DNA of 64,000 nucleotides from Cupriavidus neocaledonicus (GTDB lineage: Bacteria; Pseudomonadota; Gammaproteobacteria; Burkholderiales; Burkholderiaceae): positions 1 through 64,000 of the forward strand of contig NZ_AQUR01000099.1 of NCBI RefSeq assembly GCF_000372525.1, read 5' to 3'. The notes under the pieces were generated by a model, which worked only from the letters and a program-made list of their open reading frames with translations, was not told the origin of the DNA and did not search any database. The number at the start of each line of letters is the position of its first letter. Position 1 is the first letter of the stretch. Position numbers and translations under genes: made by a program. Of this stretch, positions 37,531-47,091 are shown piece after piece.

Positions 37531-37842
37531 GCCTTCTTTTTACCTTCTTTTTACCTTCTCGCATTCCCGACAAATGCGACCCGCGGCGGCGCGCCGGATC
37601 GGGTCCGGCCCTCGCGGGCAGGGTGCAACGCCGTTTTCCTGTTCCCGGAAATACGGTGCCGCGGATGATAAGCGCGCCAGCCGCCGCGCAGGTAGTAGCC
37701 GGCTACTACATCGCCGCCGTGCCGCGGGCCAGTGCCGTCACGCCACCGCGCCAGCCAGGGCCGCCCCGGGGGCGGCGCCCAAGAACGGGTACCATTCGGG
37801 CAAGCGCGCCGGCTCCGCCACGGGCCGGCCTCCACCTATCCC
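37531..37842. other. Intergenic region before rfaE2
   Basis: A 312-bp gap between the terminator and rfaE2. It opens with a short T-rich direct repeat of CTTTTTACCTT (37535-37560). No reliable coding frame, hairpin or promoter was seen in the rest. Confidence 0.4.
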
Positions 37843-38349
37843 ATGCCACGATCCATGTCCGTACCCGCCTTCGAATCCAAGCTGACTCCCGCCGACGACA
37901 CCGCCGCGCTGGCCGCGCGCATCGCCGCGCTGCCGCGCCCGCTGGTGTTTACCAACGGCGTCTTCGACATCCTGCATCGCGGCCATGCCACCTACCTGGC
38001 GCAGGCGCGCGCGCTGGGCGCAAGCCTGGTGGTCGGGGTCAACAGCGATGCCTCGGTGAAGATGCTGGGCAAGGGCGACGACCGCCCGCTCAACCATGAG
38101 TCGGACCGCATGGCGCTGCTGGCCGCGCTGGCGTCGGTCGACCTGGTGGCGATGTTCCGCGAACAGACGCCGGTGGAGCTGATCCGCCTGGTGCGCCCCG
38201 ACATCTACGTCAAGGGCGGCGACTACGACATCGATGCGCTCGAGGAAACCCGGCTGGTACGCAGCTGGGGCGGCCAGGCCTACGCCATCCCGTTCCTGCA
38301 CGACCGCTCGACCACCAAGCTGCTGACCAGGGTGCGCCAGGGCGGCTGA
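37843..38349 (+). CDS. rfaE2: D-glycero-beta-D-manno-heptose 1-phosphate adenylyltransferase
   Basis: A 168-residue nucleotidyltransferase equal to the C-terminal half of HldE. TNGVFDILHRGHATYLAQA carries the HxGH-type motif, followed by GVNSDASVKMLGKGDDRPLN and KGGDYDIDALEET. It activates heptose-1-phosphate with ATP for LPS inner-core synthesis; the kinase half is encoded elsewhere, which is usual for Betaproteobacteria. The start is either the ATG at 37843 or the one four codons later at 37855; I cannot decide from a ribosome site. No operon partner downstream on the same strand. Confidence 0.9.
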   Translation: MPRSMSVPAFESKLTPADDTAALAARIAALPRPLVFTNGVFDILHRGHATYLAQARALGASLVVGVNSDASVKMLGKGDDRPLNHESDRMALLAALASVDLVAMFREQTPVELIRLVRPDIYVKGGDYDIDALEETRLVRSWGGQAYAIPFLHDRSTTKLLTRVRQGG

Positions 38350-38364
38350 GCCGCCGCGCCGGCG

Positions 38365-38577
38365 CTAAGCGGCCGGCGCCGACGCCGGCGTGGCCGGCTG
38401 GGGTTGCAGCCGCATGCGCTCGCCGCGTACCTGCTGCTCCAGCCGGTGCGGCTCGCGCGGCGATTCGAACCACCCCGACAGCGGCTGCGGGCCGAACGCG
38501 CCCAGCACCGCGGCCAGCAGCACCGCGTTGGCGGACAGCAGCAACAGCAAGGCGATGCGCAGGGAGCGGGTGATCAT
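38365..38577 (-). CDS. Small membrane-anchored protein, function unknown
   Basis: A 70-residue protein that starts with a transmembrane helix (SLRIALLLLLSANAVLLAAV) and continues with a short proline/glutamine-rich tail ending ATPASAPAA. It follows coaX by 40 bp on the same strand and is probably cotranscribed. In related genomes a longer protein often lies here; this could be a short version of it, but I see no clear frameshift. I do not recognise a family. Confidence 0.6.
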   Translation of the reverse strand: MITRSLRIALLLLLSANAVLLAAVLGAFGPQPLSGWFESPREPHRLEQQVRGERMRLQPQPATPASAPAA

Positions 38578-38617
38578 GGGGAATCGGATGGGGTGGCGTC
38601 GTGGTGTCGTGGCGTCG

Positions 38618-39466
38618 TCAGGCTTCGGGCGTCGCCATCGCATGCAGGCCGAGCAGCACCAGATTATCGTGCATCTCGAACGGCACCGCGAGCGCCCCCG
38701 CCAGCGCGCCGCGCGCGCCGCCGGACAGCAGGCAGCGCGGCGGGCGCGACGCGTCGCCGCGCTCGCCCAGCGCGCGCCAGGTACGCTCGATGGCGCCGGC
38801 CTGCGCGGCCAGGCAGCCGGCGGCAATGGCGTCGTGGGTGTTGTCGGCCCAGCGCCGCTGCGCGCCTGCGACGCTGCCGGCCTCGCCCACGTCCAGCGCC
38901 GGCAGCTGCGCCGTATTGCGCGCCAGCGTGCCCAGCATCAGCGCCAGCCCCGGCAGGATCAAACCGCCTTCGAAGCGCGCGCCATCGTCGGTCACGGTGA
39001 CGATGTCCAGCGTGGTGGCGGTGCCGGCGGTGACCACCAGCAGCGTGTCGCGCGGCAGCCAGCGATGCGCGCCGACGGCGCCGGTCCAGCGGTCGACGCC
39101 GAGCTGGGTCGGTTCGCGATAGCCGTTGGCAAGGTCGCCGTGCGCGGCGGTGCTGCGTACCCATTGCACCGGCGCGCAGCCGCCGAAGGCGTCGGCCAGC
39201 GCGGCATCGACGGCGGCGGCGATCACCGGCCCGGCCACATTGCTGATCCACACCGACGGCATCGGCCCGCTGGCGCGCAGCGCGCGCAGCTCGGCGGCCA
39301 GCGTCCGCAGCGCGCCGTGGCCGGCATGTGCGACCGCGCCGGCGTGCTGCCACGGCGTCGGCAGTGCAGCGATGCCCGCGCTCGCAGGCACCTCTGCAGC
39401 GGCGTCGCACCACGCCCACTTGAGCCGGGTATTGCCGATATCGACCAGCAGTCGCGGCGGGCTCAT
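38618..39466 (-). CDS. coaX: Type III pantothenate kinase
   Basis: A 282-residue ASKHA-fold kinase: [16 protein letters not shown] (phosphate 1 motif), [16 protein letters not shown] (the GxDR catalytic-Asp motif), [13 protein letters not shown] (phosphate 2) and the [16 protein letters not shown] segment. It phosphorylates pantothenate at the first step of CoA synthesis and is the protein once called Bvg accessory factor (Baf) in Bordetella. The ATG overlaps the birA stop by four bases (ATGA), a conserved birA-coaX pairing in Burkholderiales. Confidence 0.94.
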   Translation of the reverse strand: MSPPRLLVDIGNTRLKWAWCDAAAEVPASAGIAALPTPWQHAGAVAHAGHGALRTLAAELRALRASGPMPSVWISNVAGPVIAAAVDAALADAFGGCAPVQWVRSTAAHGDLANGYREPTQLGVDRWTGAVGAHRWLPRDTLLVVTAGTATTLDIVTVTDDGARFEGGLILPGLALMLGTLARNTAQLPALDVGEAGSVAGAQRRWADNTHDAIAAGCLAAQAGAIERTWRALGERGDASRPPRCLLSGGARGALAGALAVPFEMHDNLVLLGLHAMATPEA

Positions 39467-40338
39467 GCGCCGCCTTCCTGGCCCGGGGCGGGCCGCAGCG
39501 ACAGCTCGCCGCTGGCGATGCGCTCCAGGCCGGTGGGCGTTTCCAGCAGCAGGTGGCCGGCCTCGTCGACGCCGCGCGCCATGCCTTCGGCGATCACCTG
39601 GCCGTCATGCAGCAGCCGCACCGGCTGGTCGCGGTAGGCATCGGCGGCGGACCAGCGCCGCGCCATCGGCCCGAAGCCATGCGCGAGGAAGTCCGCGCGC
39701 ATCGCCGCCAGCCGCTCCAGCACCGCGGCCAGCAGGCGCGGCGCATCGCGCCCGGCATCGAAGCCCGGCATGGCCTCGGCCACGCCCGCCAGTTCGCGGC
39801 CCAGCGCGGCTTCCATCTGCGCATCGCGCACCAGGTTGAGGCCGATGCCGATCACCGCCCAGACCCGCCGCGGGCCCGCGGGCACCGATTCGATCAGGAT
39901 GCCGGCCAGCTTGCGGCCATCGATCTGCAGGTCATTGGGCCATTTCAGGCCCACCCGCGCGCCCAGGGCCGGGGCGACGTCGCCCAGCGCCTCGGCCAGC
40001 GCCAGGCCCACCGCCAGGCTCAGCCCGCTCAGCTGCGCCGGCGCCAGCGCCAAAGGCAGCGCCACCGAAAAGGTCATGCCGGCCTGCCCCTGCCACGGCC
40101 GCCCCTGGCGCCCGCGCCCGGCGGTCTGGCGATAGGCCAGGCGCAGCGTGCCAGCGTCGGACCACGGCGCCTGGCGGCACAGTGCGGTGAGGTCGGCATT
40201 GGTCGAGCCGGTTTCCTCGACCAGTTCCAGGGTCCAGTCGCGCAGCGCGGGCGACAGCATGGCGCGCAGCGCGCCGGCATCGATGCGACAGGACATGGCG
40301 ACGGAAGGATCGGGAGGATTCGGTGGAACGGCGGACAT
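39463..40338 (-). CDS. birA: Biotin--[acetyl-CoA-carboxylase] ligase
   Basis: A catalytic BirA of about 291 residues. [15 protein letters not shown] is the biotinyl-AMP-binding loop and [19 protein letters not shown] the catalytic Lys segment; [10 protein letters not shown] precedes it. No N-terminal DNA-binding domain is present, so it is a non-regulatory (group I) enzyme. It would biotinylate carboxylase subunits, including the partner of the beta subunit at 1-471. The start is uncertain: 40338 (MSAVPP) or 40296 (MSCRIDA); neither has a clear ribosome site. Confidence 0.9.
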   Translation of the reverse strand: MSAVPPNPPDPSVAMSCRIDAGALRAMLSPALRDWTLELVEETGSTNADLTALCRQAPWSDAGTLRLAYRQTAGRGRQGRPWQGQAGMTFSVALPLALAPAQLSGLSLAVGLALAEALGDVAPALGARVGLKWPNDLQIDGRKLAGILIESVPAGPRRVWAVIGIGLNLVRDAQMEAALGRELAGVAEAMPGFDAGRDAPRLLAAVLERLAAMRADFLAHGFGPMARRWSAADAYRDQPVRLLHDGQVIAEGMARGVDEAGHLLLETPTGLERIASGELSLRPAPGQEGGA

Positions 40339-40492
40339 GCGCGGCAAAGGGACTGGGATGGGCGGGGTCGCGCTCGGCACAGGCGGGATGCCGGCCTGCA
40401 AACGGCGCGCGGCAGATGCCGCATTGTAGCCGCGCCGCGCGCCAGGGCATGCCACCGGCCACGGCGCGGTCGCGCCAGCCCGGCGCGTGGCT

Positions 40493-40498
40493 TAGAAT
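40493..40498 (+). promoter_or_regulatory. -10 element of the lipid-transport ABC operon
   Basis: TAGAAT lies 29 bp upstream of the TTG start of the permease gene. Transcription from here would begin after the in-frame ATG at 40449, so it supports the TTG at 40527 as the true start. No clear -35 element. Confidence 0.4.
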
Positions 40499-40526
40499 CG
40501 AGACTCGGCCATCACATCGCTTGCCC

Positions 40527-41657
40527 TTGGAACGCCAGACGACGCCAGACTTCCAGATCACGCGCGGGCACGGAACCGTCAGCGTACAGCTGCGTGGCGA
40601 CTGGACCGCGCTTGCGCTGGCCGGCTGCCGCCAGGCGCGGCAGCTGCGCGCGCAGCTGCACGAGCTGGCGCAGGCCCCCGACCACGCGCAATGGTCGCTG
40701 GCCGGCGTCGAGCGCCTCGACCATATCGGCGCACAGCTGCTGTGGCAGGCCTGGAACGGCGCGCTGCCGCAACGGCTCGAGGCCAGCGAGGGCCAGCGCC
40801 GCGTGTTCGAGCGCATCGCCGCGGTGCACGACGAGGGCTGGAAGAAGCACATGGTGGACCGCTTCAACCCGGTCACGCTGTTCGGCGCCAACGTGCTGTC
40901 GTTCGGCGCGCAGCTGGGCAACGGCATCACCATGCTGGGCCAGCTGGCGTTCGACCTGCTGCGCTTCGCGCGCATGCCGCAGCGCGGCCCGTGGCGCGAG
41001 ATCTCGGCCAACATCTACAACGTCGGCTACAAGGCGCTGGGGATCACGGCGCTGGTCGGCTTCCTGATCGGCATCGTGCTGTCGTACCTGTCGGCCAACC
41101 AGCTGCGCACCTTCGGCGCCAGCACCTTCATCGTCAATATCCTGGGCATGGCGGTGATTCGCGAACTGGGGCCGGTGCTCGCCGCGATCCTGATCGCGGG
41201 GCGCTCGGGCTCGGCCATCACCGCGCAGATCGGCGTGATGCGCGTGACCGAAGAGCTGGACGCGATGCGCGTGATGGGCATCTCGCACGGCTTCCGGCTG
41301 ATCATGCCGCGCGTGATCGCGCTGGCCATCGCCATGCCGCTGCTGGTGGCGTGGACCGACGTGATGGCGCTGGCCGGCGGCATGCTGGCCGCGCGCATGC
41401 AGCTGGGCATCAGCGCCACCTTCTTCCTGCGCGAGCTGCCCGATGCGGTGCCGGTGGCCAACCTGTGGCTGGGACTGGGCAAGGGCGTGGTGTTCGGCAT
41501 CCTGATCGCGCTGACCGCGTGCCACTTCGGGCTGCGCATCAAGCCCAACACCCAGAGCCTGGGCGAAGGCACCACCGCCTCGGTGGTGACCGCGATCACC
41601 ATCGTGATCCTGGCCGACGCGGTCTTCGCCATCCTGTTCAAGGACGTGGGCCTGTGA
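40527..41657 (+). CDS. MlaE-type ABC transporter permease with N-terminal STAS-like domain
   Basis: About 376 residues from TTG 40527. The first 105 or so residues look like a STAS domain (TVSVQLRGDWTALALAGC ... LDHIGAQLLWQAW), normally a separate protein (MlaB) in the Mla system. The rest is the MlaE permease domain: NILGMAVIRELGPVLAAILI, RSGSAITAQIG and a C-terminal set of transmembrane helices. It would move phospholipid between inner and outer membranes with the ATPase, MCE protein and lipoprotein encoded downstream. The GTG of the ATPase overlaps its stop. Confidence 0.88.
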   Translation: MERQTTPDFQITRGHGTVSVQLRGDWTALALAGCRQARQLRAQLHELAQAPDHAQWSLAGVERLDHIGAQLLWQAWNGALPQRLEASEGQRRVFERIAAVHDEGWKKHMVDRFNPVTLFGANVLSFGAQLGNGITMLGQLAFDLLRFARMPQRGPWREISANIYNVGYKALGITALVGFLIGIVLSYLSANQLRTFGASTFIVNILGMAVIRELGPVLAAILIAGRSGSAITAQIGVMRVTEELDAMRVMGISHGFRLIMPRVIALAIAMPLLVAWTDVMALAGGMLAARMQLGISATFFLRELPDAVPVANLWLGLGKGVVFGILIALTACHFGLRIKPNTQSLGEGTTASVVTAITIVILADAVFAILFKDVGL

Positions 41658-42514
41658 GCGCGGCGCCAGCGCATCCGTCCCCGCCAGGCGCGCCGCAGCA
41701 CGCGCCCGGGCGCACCGCGGTGATCGAGGTGCGCGACCTGGTCAAGCGCTTCGGCAAGGCGGTGGTGCACGACCATGTGGACCTCGACGTCTACCGCGGC
41801 GAGGTGCTGTCGATCGTGGGCGGATCGGGCAGCGGCAAGACCGTGCTGCTGCGCCAGATCGTCGGGCTGGAGCGCCCGACCTCGGGCACCATCAAGGTGT
41901 TCGGCGAGGATCCGGCGCGGCTGCGGCCGGCCCAGCTGCAGGCGCTGCGCAGCCGCTGGGGCCTGCAGTTCCAGCGCGGCGCGCTGTTCTCGGCGCTGTC
42001 GGTGATCGACAATATCGCGCTGCCGCTGCGCGAGCTGCGCGCGCTGCCCGACAACCTGATCTGCCAGGCGGCGCTGCTCAAGCTGCAGCTGGTGGGACTG
42101 TCGGCGCGCGATGCCGACAAGATGCCGTCGGACCTGTCCGGCGGCATGATCAAGCGCGTGGCGCTGGCGCGCGCGCTGTCGCTGGAACCCGAGCTGCTGT
42201 TCCTGGACGAACCCACAGCCGGCCTGGACCCGATGGCGTCCGACGACTACGTCGCGCTGATCCGCGAGCTGCGCCGCGAACTGGGCCTGACCGTGGTGAT
42301 GATCACGCACGACCTCGACACGCTGGTGGCCCTGTCCGACCGTGTCGCGGTGCTGGCCGACCACAAGGTGATCGCGGCCGCGCCGATTGCCCAGGTGGTG
42401 AAGGTGGACCATCCCTTCATCCGCGAGTATTTCCTGGGCGAGCGCGCCCAGCGCGCCCTGCAGGCGCTGCCCCAGGCCGGGCAGCCCGCGGCGCCGCCCC
42501 CTGGAGAAGCATGA
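41654..42514 (+). CDS. ABC transporter ATP-binding protein (MlaF type)
   Basis: A 286-residue ATPase: Walker A GGSGSGKT, signature LSGGMIKRVALARALS, Walker B LLFLDEPTAGLD, and H-loop MITHDLDTLVAL. The SGGM version of the signature is typical of MlaF/Ttg2A lipid-transport ATPases. It begins at a GTG overlapping the permease stop (GTGA), with about 20 residues before the domain. It powers the MlaE-type permease of the same operon. Confidence 0.93.
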   Translation: MSAAPAHPSPPGAPQHAPGRTAVIEVRDLVKRFGKAVVHDHVDLDVYRGEVLSIVGGSGSGKTVLLRQIVGLERPTSGTIKVFGEDPARLRPAQLQALRSRWGLQFQRGALFSALSVIDNIALPLRELRALPDNLICQAALLKLQLVGLSARDADKMPSDLSGGMIKRVALARALSLEPELLFLDEPTAGLDPMASDDYVALIRELRRELGLTVVMITHDLDTLVALSDRVAVLADHKVIAAAPIAQVVKVDHPFIREYFLGERAQRALQALPQAGQPAAPPPGEA

Positions 42515-43455
42515 TGGAAAACAAGTCCCACGCCTTCCTCGCCGGCGTGTTCACCATCGGCCTGGCCGTGCTGGTGCTGTTCGCGATCTTCTGGTTCAGC
42601 AGCGACCACGCGGTGCGCGTGCCGTACGACCTGATCACCCGCTCCACCGTCAACGGCCTCGGGCCGCAGGCCGACGTCAAGTACCGCGGGCTGGCGGTGG
42701 GCAAGGTCGAGTCGATCAAGTTCGATCCGCAGGTGCCGGGGCAGATCATCGTGCGCGTCAACGTCAACCGCGAAACGCCGATCACGCGCACCACCTACGC
42801 CACGCTGGGCTTCCAGGGCGTGACCGGGATCGCCTACGTGCAGCTCGACGACTCCGCCGCGCACGACGGCACGGCGGCCTCGCCGCCGCTGCCGACCTCG
42901 CCGCGGGCGGTGGCGCGCATCGCCATGCGGCCCGGCTTCTTCGAGGAACTGGAAAAGCGCGGCGATTCGCTGCTGACCCAGGCCGAGACCCTGATGGGCT
43001 CGCTCAACGACATGTTCCGGGGCGCCAACCGCGACGAGCTGATGGCGGCGATCCGCTCGGTGCGCAAGACCGCCGAAGACTATTCGCGCCTGTCCGATTC
43101 GCTCGCGCCGGCCACGCAGCGCCTGCCGAAAGTGGCCGAGAACCTGAACGCGACGCTGGAATCGACGCGGCGCCTGACGCAGGAGCTGGCCAACCCCAAC
43201 GGCACCGTGATGCGCACTGTCGACAGCGTCGGACGCGACCTGCAGGGCGCGGCCGCCTCGGTGCAGTCGGCGGCGGGCACCTTCAGCGAAGAGACCCTGC
43301 CGCAGCTCAACGGCCTGGCCCGCGACGCGCGCCAGACCGCGCGCAGCTTCGAGCGCGCCGCCGGCCAGTTCAACGAGAGCCCGAGCAGCGTGCTGTTCGG
43401 CGCGCCCGCGCCCACGCCGGGGCCGGGCGAGCCGGGCTTCAGCGCGGCCCCGTAG
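42511..43455 (+). CDS. MCE/MlaD-family lipid-binding protein
   Basis: A 314-residue protein: one N-terminal transmembrane helix (AFLAGVFTIGLAVLVLFAIF), a single MCE domain at about residues 40-115 (GLGPQADVKYRGLAVGKVES ... LGFQGVTGIAYVQLDD) and a long helical C-terminal region rich in Gln/Arg/Thr. MCE proteins form hexameric periplasmic rings that bridge lipids. Its ATG overlaps the ATPase stop by ATGA (an ATGATG start gives two options three bases apart). It belongs to the adjacent ABC system and is distinct from any canonical mlaFEDCB operon, which is not in this window. Confidence 0.92.
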   Translation: MMENKSHAFLAGVFTIGLAVLVLFAIFWFSSDHAVRVPYDLITRSTVNGLGPQADVKYRGLAVGKVESIKFDPQVPGQIIVRVNVNRETPITRTTYATLGFQGVTGIAYVQLDDSAAHDGTAASPPLPTSPRAVARIAMRPGFFEELEKRGDSLLTQAETLMGSLNDMFRGANRDELMAAIRSVRKTAEDYSRLSDSLAPATQRLPKVAENLNATLESTRRLTQELANPNGTVMRTVDSVGRDLQGAAASVQSAAGTFSEETLPQLNGLARDARQTARSFERAAGQFNESPSSVLFGAPAPTPGPGEPGFSAAP

Positions 43456-43520
43456 CGCGTCCGCCCTGCGACAAAGCCCGCCCCATCGATCACGCCACAC
43501 GCCAACCGCGAGAATCCGCC

Positions 43521-44171
43521 GTGAACCCTGCGACCGAGATGCCACGCTTGCTGCGCTCCGCAACCGCCCGCCTGCGCGCGGCCCTGCTGCTGTTCTGCGC
43601 CGGCCTGGCGCTGTCGGGTTGCGCGCTGACGCGCGGCGAGCCCACCATCACCTATGACCTGGGCCCGGCCGTCGCCACCAGCGCGGCCTCCGCCAGCGGG
43701 AACCCTGCGCCCGCACCGCTGCCCAAACTGCGCGTGGCGCTGACCGACGGCCCCAGCTGGCTGGAAGGCAATGCCCTGTTCTACCGGCTCCAGTACGCCC
43801 AGGCGCAGCGCCTGCAGGCCTATGCCACGCAGCGCTGGGTGATGTCGCCCACGCGCCTGTTCGACGAGCGCCTGCGCGAGGCCGTGGCCGCGCGCGGCAC
43901 GCTGGGCTGGTCCGGCGACAGCAGCGTGCCGGCGCTGAAGGTTGACCTGCTCGAGTTCGACCAGGTGTTCGACAGCGCCACCACCAGCGCGGGCGTGGTG
44001 CGGCTGCGCGCCACGGTGTACCGGCACGGCATGCTCGGCCAGCAGACCTTCGAGGCGCGCCGGCCCGCGCCCAGCGCCGACGGCGCCGGCGGCGTCAAGG
44101 CGCTGGCCGAAGCCAGCGATGCCGTGATTGCCGCGCTGCTCGACTGGATCGGCACGCTGCAGCTAAAGTAA
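43521..44171 (+). CDS. ABC-type transport auxiliary lipoprotein (PqiC-like)
   Basis: A 216-residue lipoprotein. The signal ends LALSGC (lipobox, Cys34). After it comes the ABC_trans_aux/PqiC-like domain (PTITYDLGP, LPKLRVALTDGPSWLEGNAL, QRWVMSPTRLFDERLREAVA). PqiC-type lipoproteins serve as outer-membrane partners of MCE proteins in phospholipid transport. It follows the MCE gene by 65 bp, so the operon has permease, ATPase, MCE protein and lipoprotein. Confidence 0.87.
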   Translation: MNPATEMPRLLRSATARLRAALLLFCAGLALSGCALTRGEPTITYDLGPAVATSAASASGNPAPAPLPKLRVALTDGPSWLEGNALFYRLQYAQAQRLQAYATQRWVMSPTRLFDERLREAVAARGTLGWSGDSSVPALKVDLLEFDQVFDSATTSAGVVRLRATVYRHGMLGQQTFEARRPAPSADGAGGVKALAEASDAVIAALLDWIGTLQLK

Positions 44172-44189
44172 AGCAACAGGAGATTCGCC

Positions 44190-45437
44190 ATGGAGCCGGC
44201 TCCCCCGCCGCTCTCCGCGCCGCCGGCGGCTGTGCCGACACCACCGGCCGCCGCGCCGCAGCACTCGCCGCTGGCGCGCGTGGGGCTGCTCTGCTTCACG
44301 CTGCTGGTGGTGTATGCCAGCCTGTACCCGTTCTCCGGCTGGGTCGACAACGGCATCTCGCCCTTTGCCTTTGTCAGCGCGCCCAAGCCGCGCTATATCA
44401 CCGACTTCGACCTGCTCACCAACGTGCTGGGGTATTTCCCGTTCGGCGCGCTGGTGGTGCTGTCGCTGCATCCGCGCGTGTCGGGCGGGCGCGCCACGCT
44501 GGTGGCGCTGGTGGCCGGCGCCTTGCTGTCGGCGTGCATGGAGGCCTTCCAGACCTGGCTGCCGAGCCGCATCTCGTCCAACATCGACCTGATCACCAAT
44601 GCGCTGGGGGCACTGCTCGGCGGCGCCGTGGTAGCGCCGTTCACGCGCGCGCTGATCGACGACGGCCGGCTGACGCGGCTGCGCCATGCGTGGTTCGAGC
44701 CGCATGCCAGCTTTGCCATCATCCTGCTGCTGCTGTGGCCGTTCGCGCAGGTGTTTCCGCAGGAGCACCTGTTCGGCATGGGTGGCATCGTGCGCGAATG
44801 GCTGACCGACCCGGAATCGTGGCCGATGCAGGTGCTGCAGATGGTGTTCCCGCAGCTGGAGTCCTGGCAGGACCATATCGGCCTGCGGCCCGAGGACATG
44901 CAGAGCCAGCAATTGCTGGAATCGCTGGTGACCGCCAGCAGCTGGGTCGGCACCGGCCTGTTCGCCTCGGTGGCGATGCGCCGCAGCGCGCCGATGCTGC
45001 GCATCCTGGCCGGGCTGCTGGCGGCGGCGCTGCTGCTCAAGGCGGCCGCGGCCGAGCTGCAGTTCCCGACCGAAAGCGCCTTCGTCTGGCTGTCCGAGGG
45101 CGGGCGCTTCGCGCTGCTGACCAGCTCGCTGGTGCTGGCGCTGCTGCTGTACCTGCCGCGCTGGCTGCGCGCGGTGCTGGCGATGGCGGCGCTGATCGTG
45201 CTGGTGGCGCTGACCAACGTGCTGCCGTCCAATCCCTACGCCTGGATCTCGGAGCAGGGCTGGCGCATGGGCCGCTTCATCCACTTCAACAGCCTGGCGC
45301 AGTGGCTCGGCTGGCTGTGGCCGTTCCTGGCGTTCTGCTATGTGATCTGGCGCTTCGAACAGGTCAGCCTGCGCCGCCATGCGATGAAGAAGGCCGCGGC
45401 ACGCCGTGAGGCGGCCACGGCCAACCTGCAGGAGTAA
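44190..45437 (+). CDS. VanZ-family integral membrane protein
   Basis: A 415-residue polytopic membrane protein. The N-terminal half has the VanZ-like pattern LLCFTLLVVYASLYPFSGW ... DLLTNVLGYFPFGALVVLSL and ALLSACMEAFQTWLPSRISS. The C-terminal half adds four or five more predicted helices that lie outside the usual VanZ domain. Function is unknown; VanZ proteins are linked to teicoplanin resistance in Gram-positives but in Gram-negatives have no settled role. It follows the lipoprotein by 18 bp and is likely part of the same transcript. Confidence 0.85.
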   Translation: MEPAPPPLSAPPAAVPTPPAAAPQHSPLARVGLLCFTLLVVYASLYPFSGWVDNGISPFAFVSAPKPRYITDFDLLTNVLGYFPFGALVVLSLHPRVSGGRATLVALVAGALLSACMEAFQTWLPSRISSNIDLITNALGALLGGAVVAPFTRALIDDGRLTRLRHAWFEPHASFAIILLLLWPFAQVFPQEHLFGMGGIVREWLTDPESWPMQVLQMVFPQLESWQDHIGLRPEDMQSQQLLESLVTASSWVGTGLFASVAMRRSAPMLRILAGLLAAALLLKAAAAELQFPTESAFVWLSEGGRFALLTSSLVLALLLYLPRWLRAVLAMAALIVLVALTNVLPSNPYAWISEQGWRMGRFIHFNSLAQWLGWLWPFLAFCYVIWRFEQVSLRRHAMKKAAARREAATANLQE

Positions 45438-45439
45438 GC

Positions 45440-45459
45440 CGGCGCGGATGTCCGCGCCG
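45440..45459. terminator. Hairpin between the convergent VanZ and pcp genes
   Basis: CGGCGCGGA/TCCGCGCCG is a perfect inverted repeat filling the 26-bp gap between the two stops. No T tract. It may stop or pause transcription from both directions. Confidence 0.4.
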
Positions 45460-45463
45460 ACGC

Positions 45464-46114
45464 TCAGTGCAGCTGGCCGCCCTGTTCGCGCACGTCGCCG
45501 CGGGTCGACAGCGCCGTCGCCACCGCGGTGCGCAGGCCCTTCACCAGGGTCTCGTGCGCCAGGCTCGGCTGGCCGGGATGGCGCGCCGCCTGCTCGGGCA
45601 GATACGGAATGTGGATAAAGCCGCCGCGCACCGCGCCGTACGGCGGTTGCGCCAGCCGGTGCATCAGCCCGTAGAACACATGGTTGCAGACGAAGGTGCC
45701 GGCGGTCTGCGACACCGACGCCGGCACGCCGGCCGCGCGCATGTCGCGCACCATCGCCTTGATCGGCAGCGTGGCAAAGTAGGCGGCCGGGCCGCCGGCG
45801 ACGATGGCGGTATCGATCGGCTGGGCGCCGGCGTTGTCGGCGATGCGCGCATCGTCGACATTGATCGCCACGCGCTCGACCGACATCTCGGCGCGCCCGC
45901 CGGCCTGGCCGACGGCGATCACCAGGGTCGGCCGCAGCGCGTCGAGCAGCCCGGCAATCGCATCAATGGCCGCGCCGAACACGCACGGCAGCTGGCGCGC
46001 GACGATCAGCGCGTCGCCGACGCGCTCGCCGTCGAGCGCGCGCACGGCTTCCCACGACGGGTTGACCGGTTCATCCTCGAACGGCTCGAAGCCGGTCAGC
46101 AGCACGGTAGGCAT
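45464..46114 (-). CDS. pcp: Pyrrolidone-carboxylate peptidase
   Basis: A 216-residue peptidase of the C15 family that removes N-terminal pyroglutamate from peptides, releasing 5-oxoproline. The catalytic triad is Glu80 ([10 protein letters not shown]), Cys143 ([10 protein letters not shown]) and His168 (GFIHIPYLP). It starts [14 protein letters not shown], the family N-terminus, at normal length. It is the last gene of a six-gene minus-strand operon that encodes 5-oxoprolinase, so it would feed its product straight into that enzyme. Confidence 0.96.
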   Translation of the reverse strand: MPTVLLTGFEPFEDEPVNPSWEAVRALDGERVGDALIVARQLPCVFGAAIDAIAGLLDALRPTLVIAVGQAGGRAEMSVERVAINVDDARIADNAGAQPIDTAIVAGGPAAYFATLPIKAMVRDMRAAGVPASVSQTAGTFVCNHVFYGLMHRLAQPPYGAVRGGFIHIPYLPEQAARHPGQPSLAHETLVKGLRTAVATALSTRGDVREQGGQLH

Positions 46115-46130
46115 GGCGGGGCTCCTGCGC

Positions 46131-47081
46131 TTACATCAGCCAGTACAGCAGCACGATATTGGCCGCCAGGATTGCCAGCGCGGTCGGCACCTGCGCGCGG
46201 ATCACGGCGTTCTTGTCGTCGAGTTCCAGCAAGGCCGCCGGCACGATATTGAAGTTGGCCGCCATCGGCGTCATCAGCGTACCGCAATAGCCCGAGAACA
46301 TGCCGATCGCCGCCATCACCGCCGGATTGCCGCCGAACATGCCGACCAGGATGGGCACGCCGACGCCGCCGGTCATCACCGGGAAGGCGGCAAAGCCGTT
46401 GCCCATGATCACGGTGAACAGCGCCATGCCGACGCAATAGACCGCCACCGCCACCAGCTTGTAGTCCAGGTTGATGTAAGCGGTGGTCAGGTGCGCGACG
46501 GCCTTGCCCACGCCCGCGTCGGCAAACACCAGCCCCAGCATGGCCAGCATCTGCGGCAGCACCAGCGCCCAGCCCAGCGACTCGGTCAGCCGGCGCGATT
46601 CGCGCAGGCCCTGGGTCACGGTGTCGCGCGTGAGCCAGCACACCACCGCCAGCGAGATCAGGCAACCGATCCCCAGCGAAACGAAGGTCACGTTCTTGGG
46701 ATCGAGCAGCGGCACGCCACCGATCCTGACGTCCTTGAACAGCATGGTGCCGATCACGGTCACCAGCGGGATCAGCAGTGCCGGGATGAACAGCTTGTTG
46801 CCGAGACGGCTCGCGCTGGCACGGCGCTCGGCCTCGGGCAGGCTCTCGTGCCTGCCGTGGCCGACGCCGCCAAAGCCGGCGATCAGCGCCATGACCACCG
46901 CGCCGATGCCGACCGCGGCCGGCGGCAGCCGGTCGCCGACCAGGAACACGATCGCGTACAGCAGCCAGAACAGGCCGGTGCTGAGGCGGCGCGGATGGGC
47001 GCGGTCGGTGAAGGTCATCAGCGCGGTGATGGCCAGCACCAGGCCGGCAAGCCAGTACAGGTATTCGATCGAGACAATCAT
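46131..47081 (-). CDS. DUF979 membrane protein, candidate 5-oxoproline transporter subunit
   Basis: A 316-residue polytopic membrane protein with about nine predicted helices (for example [18 protein letters not shown] and LKNPAVMA-type loops around [20 protein letters not shown]). It matches DUF979, which always occurs with DUF969, encoded just upstream here. Gene neighbourhoods of pxpABC and pcp commonly include this pair. The transport role, with 5-oxoproline or pyroglutamyl peptide as cargo, is inference. The start at 47081 is the ATG of MIVSIEYL. Confidence 0.85.
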   Translation of the reverse strand: MIVSIEYLYWLAGLVLAITALMTFTDRAHPRRLSTGLFWLLYAIVFLVGDRLPPAAVGIGAVVMALIAGFGGVGHGRHESLPEAERRASASRLGNKLFIPALLIPLVTVIGTMLFKDVRIGGVPLLDPKNVTFVSLGIGCLISLAVVCWLTRDTVTQGLRESRRLTESLGWALVLPQMLAMLGLVFADAGVGKAVAHLTTAYINLDYKLVAVAVYCVGMALFTVIMGNGFAAFPVMTGGVGVPILVGMFGGNPAVMAAIGMFSGYCGTLMTPMAANFNIVPAALLELDDKNAVIRAQVPTALAILAANIVLLYWLM

Positions 47082-47091
47082 GGCGTGCTCC

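Noticed and set aside
37535..37560. Short T-rich direct repeat as a phase-variation tract
   Set aside because: Only three partial units right after a terminator, far from any start codon; no gene frame depends on it.
40323..40526. Upstream in-frame ATG start (40449) for the MlaE-type permease
   Set aside because: The TAGAAT at 40493-40498 would place transcription start after it, and the extra residues look non-conserved.
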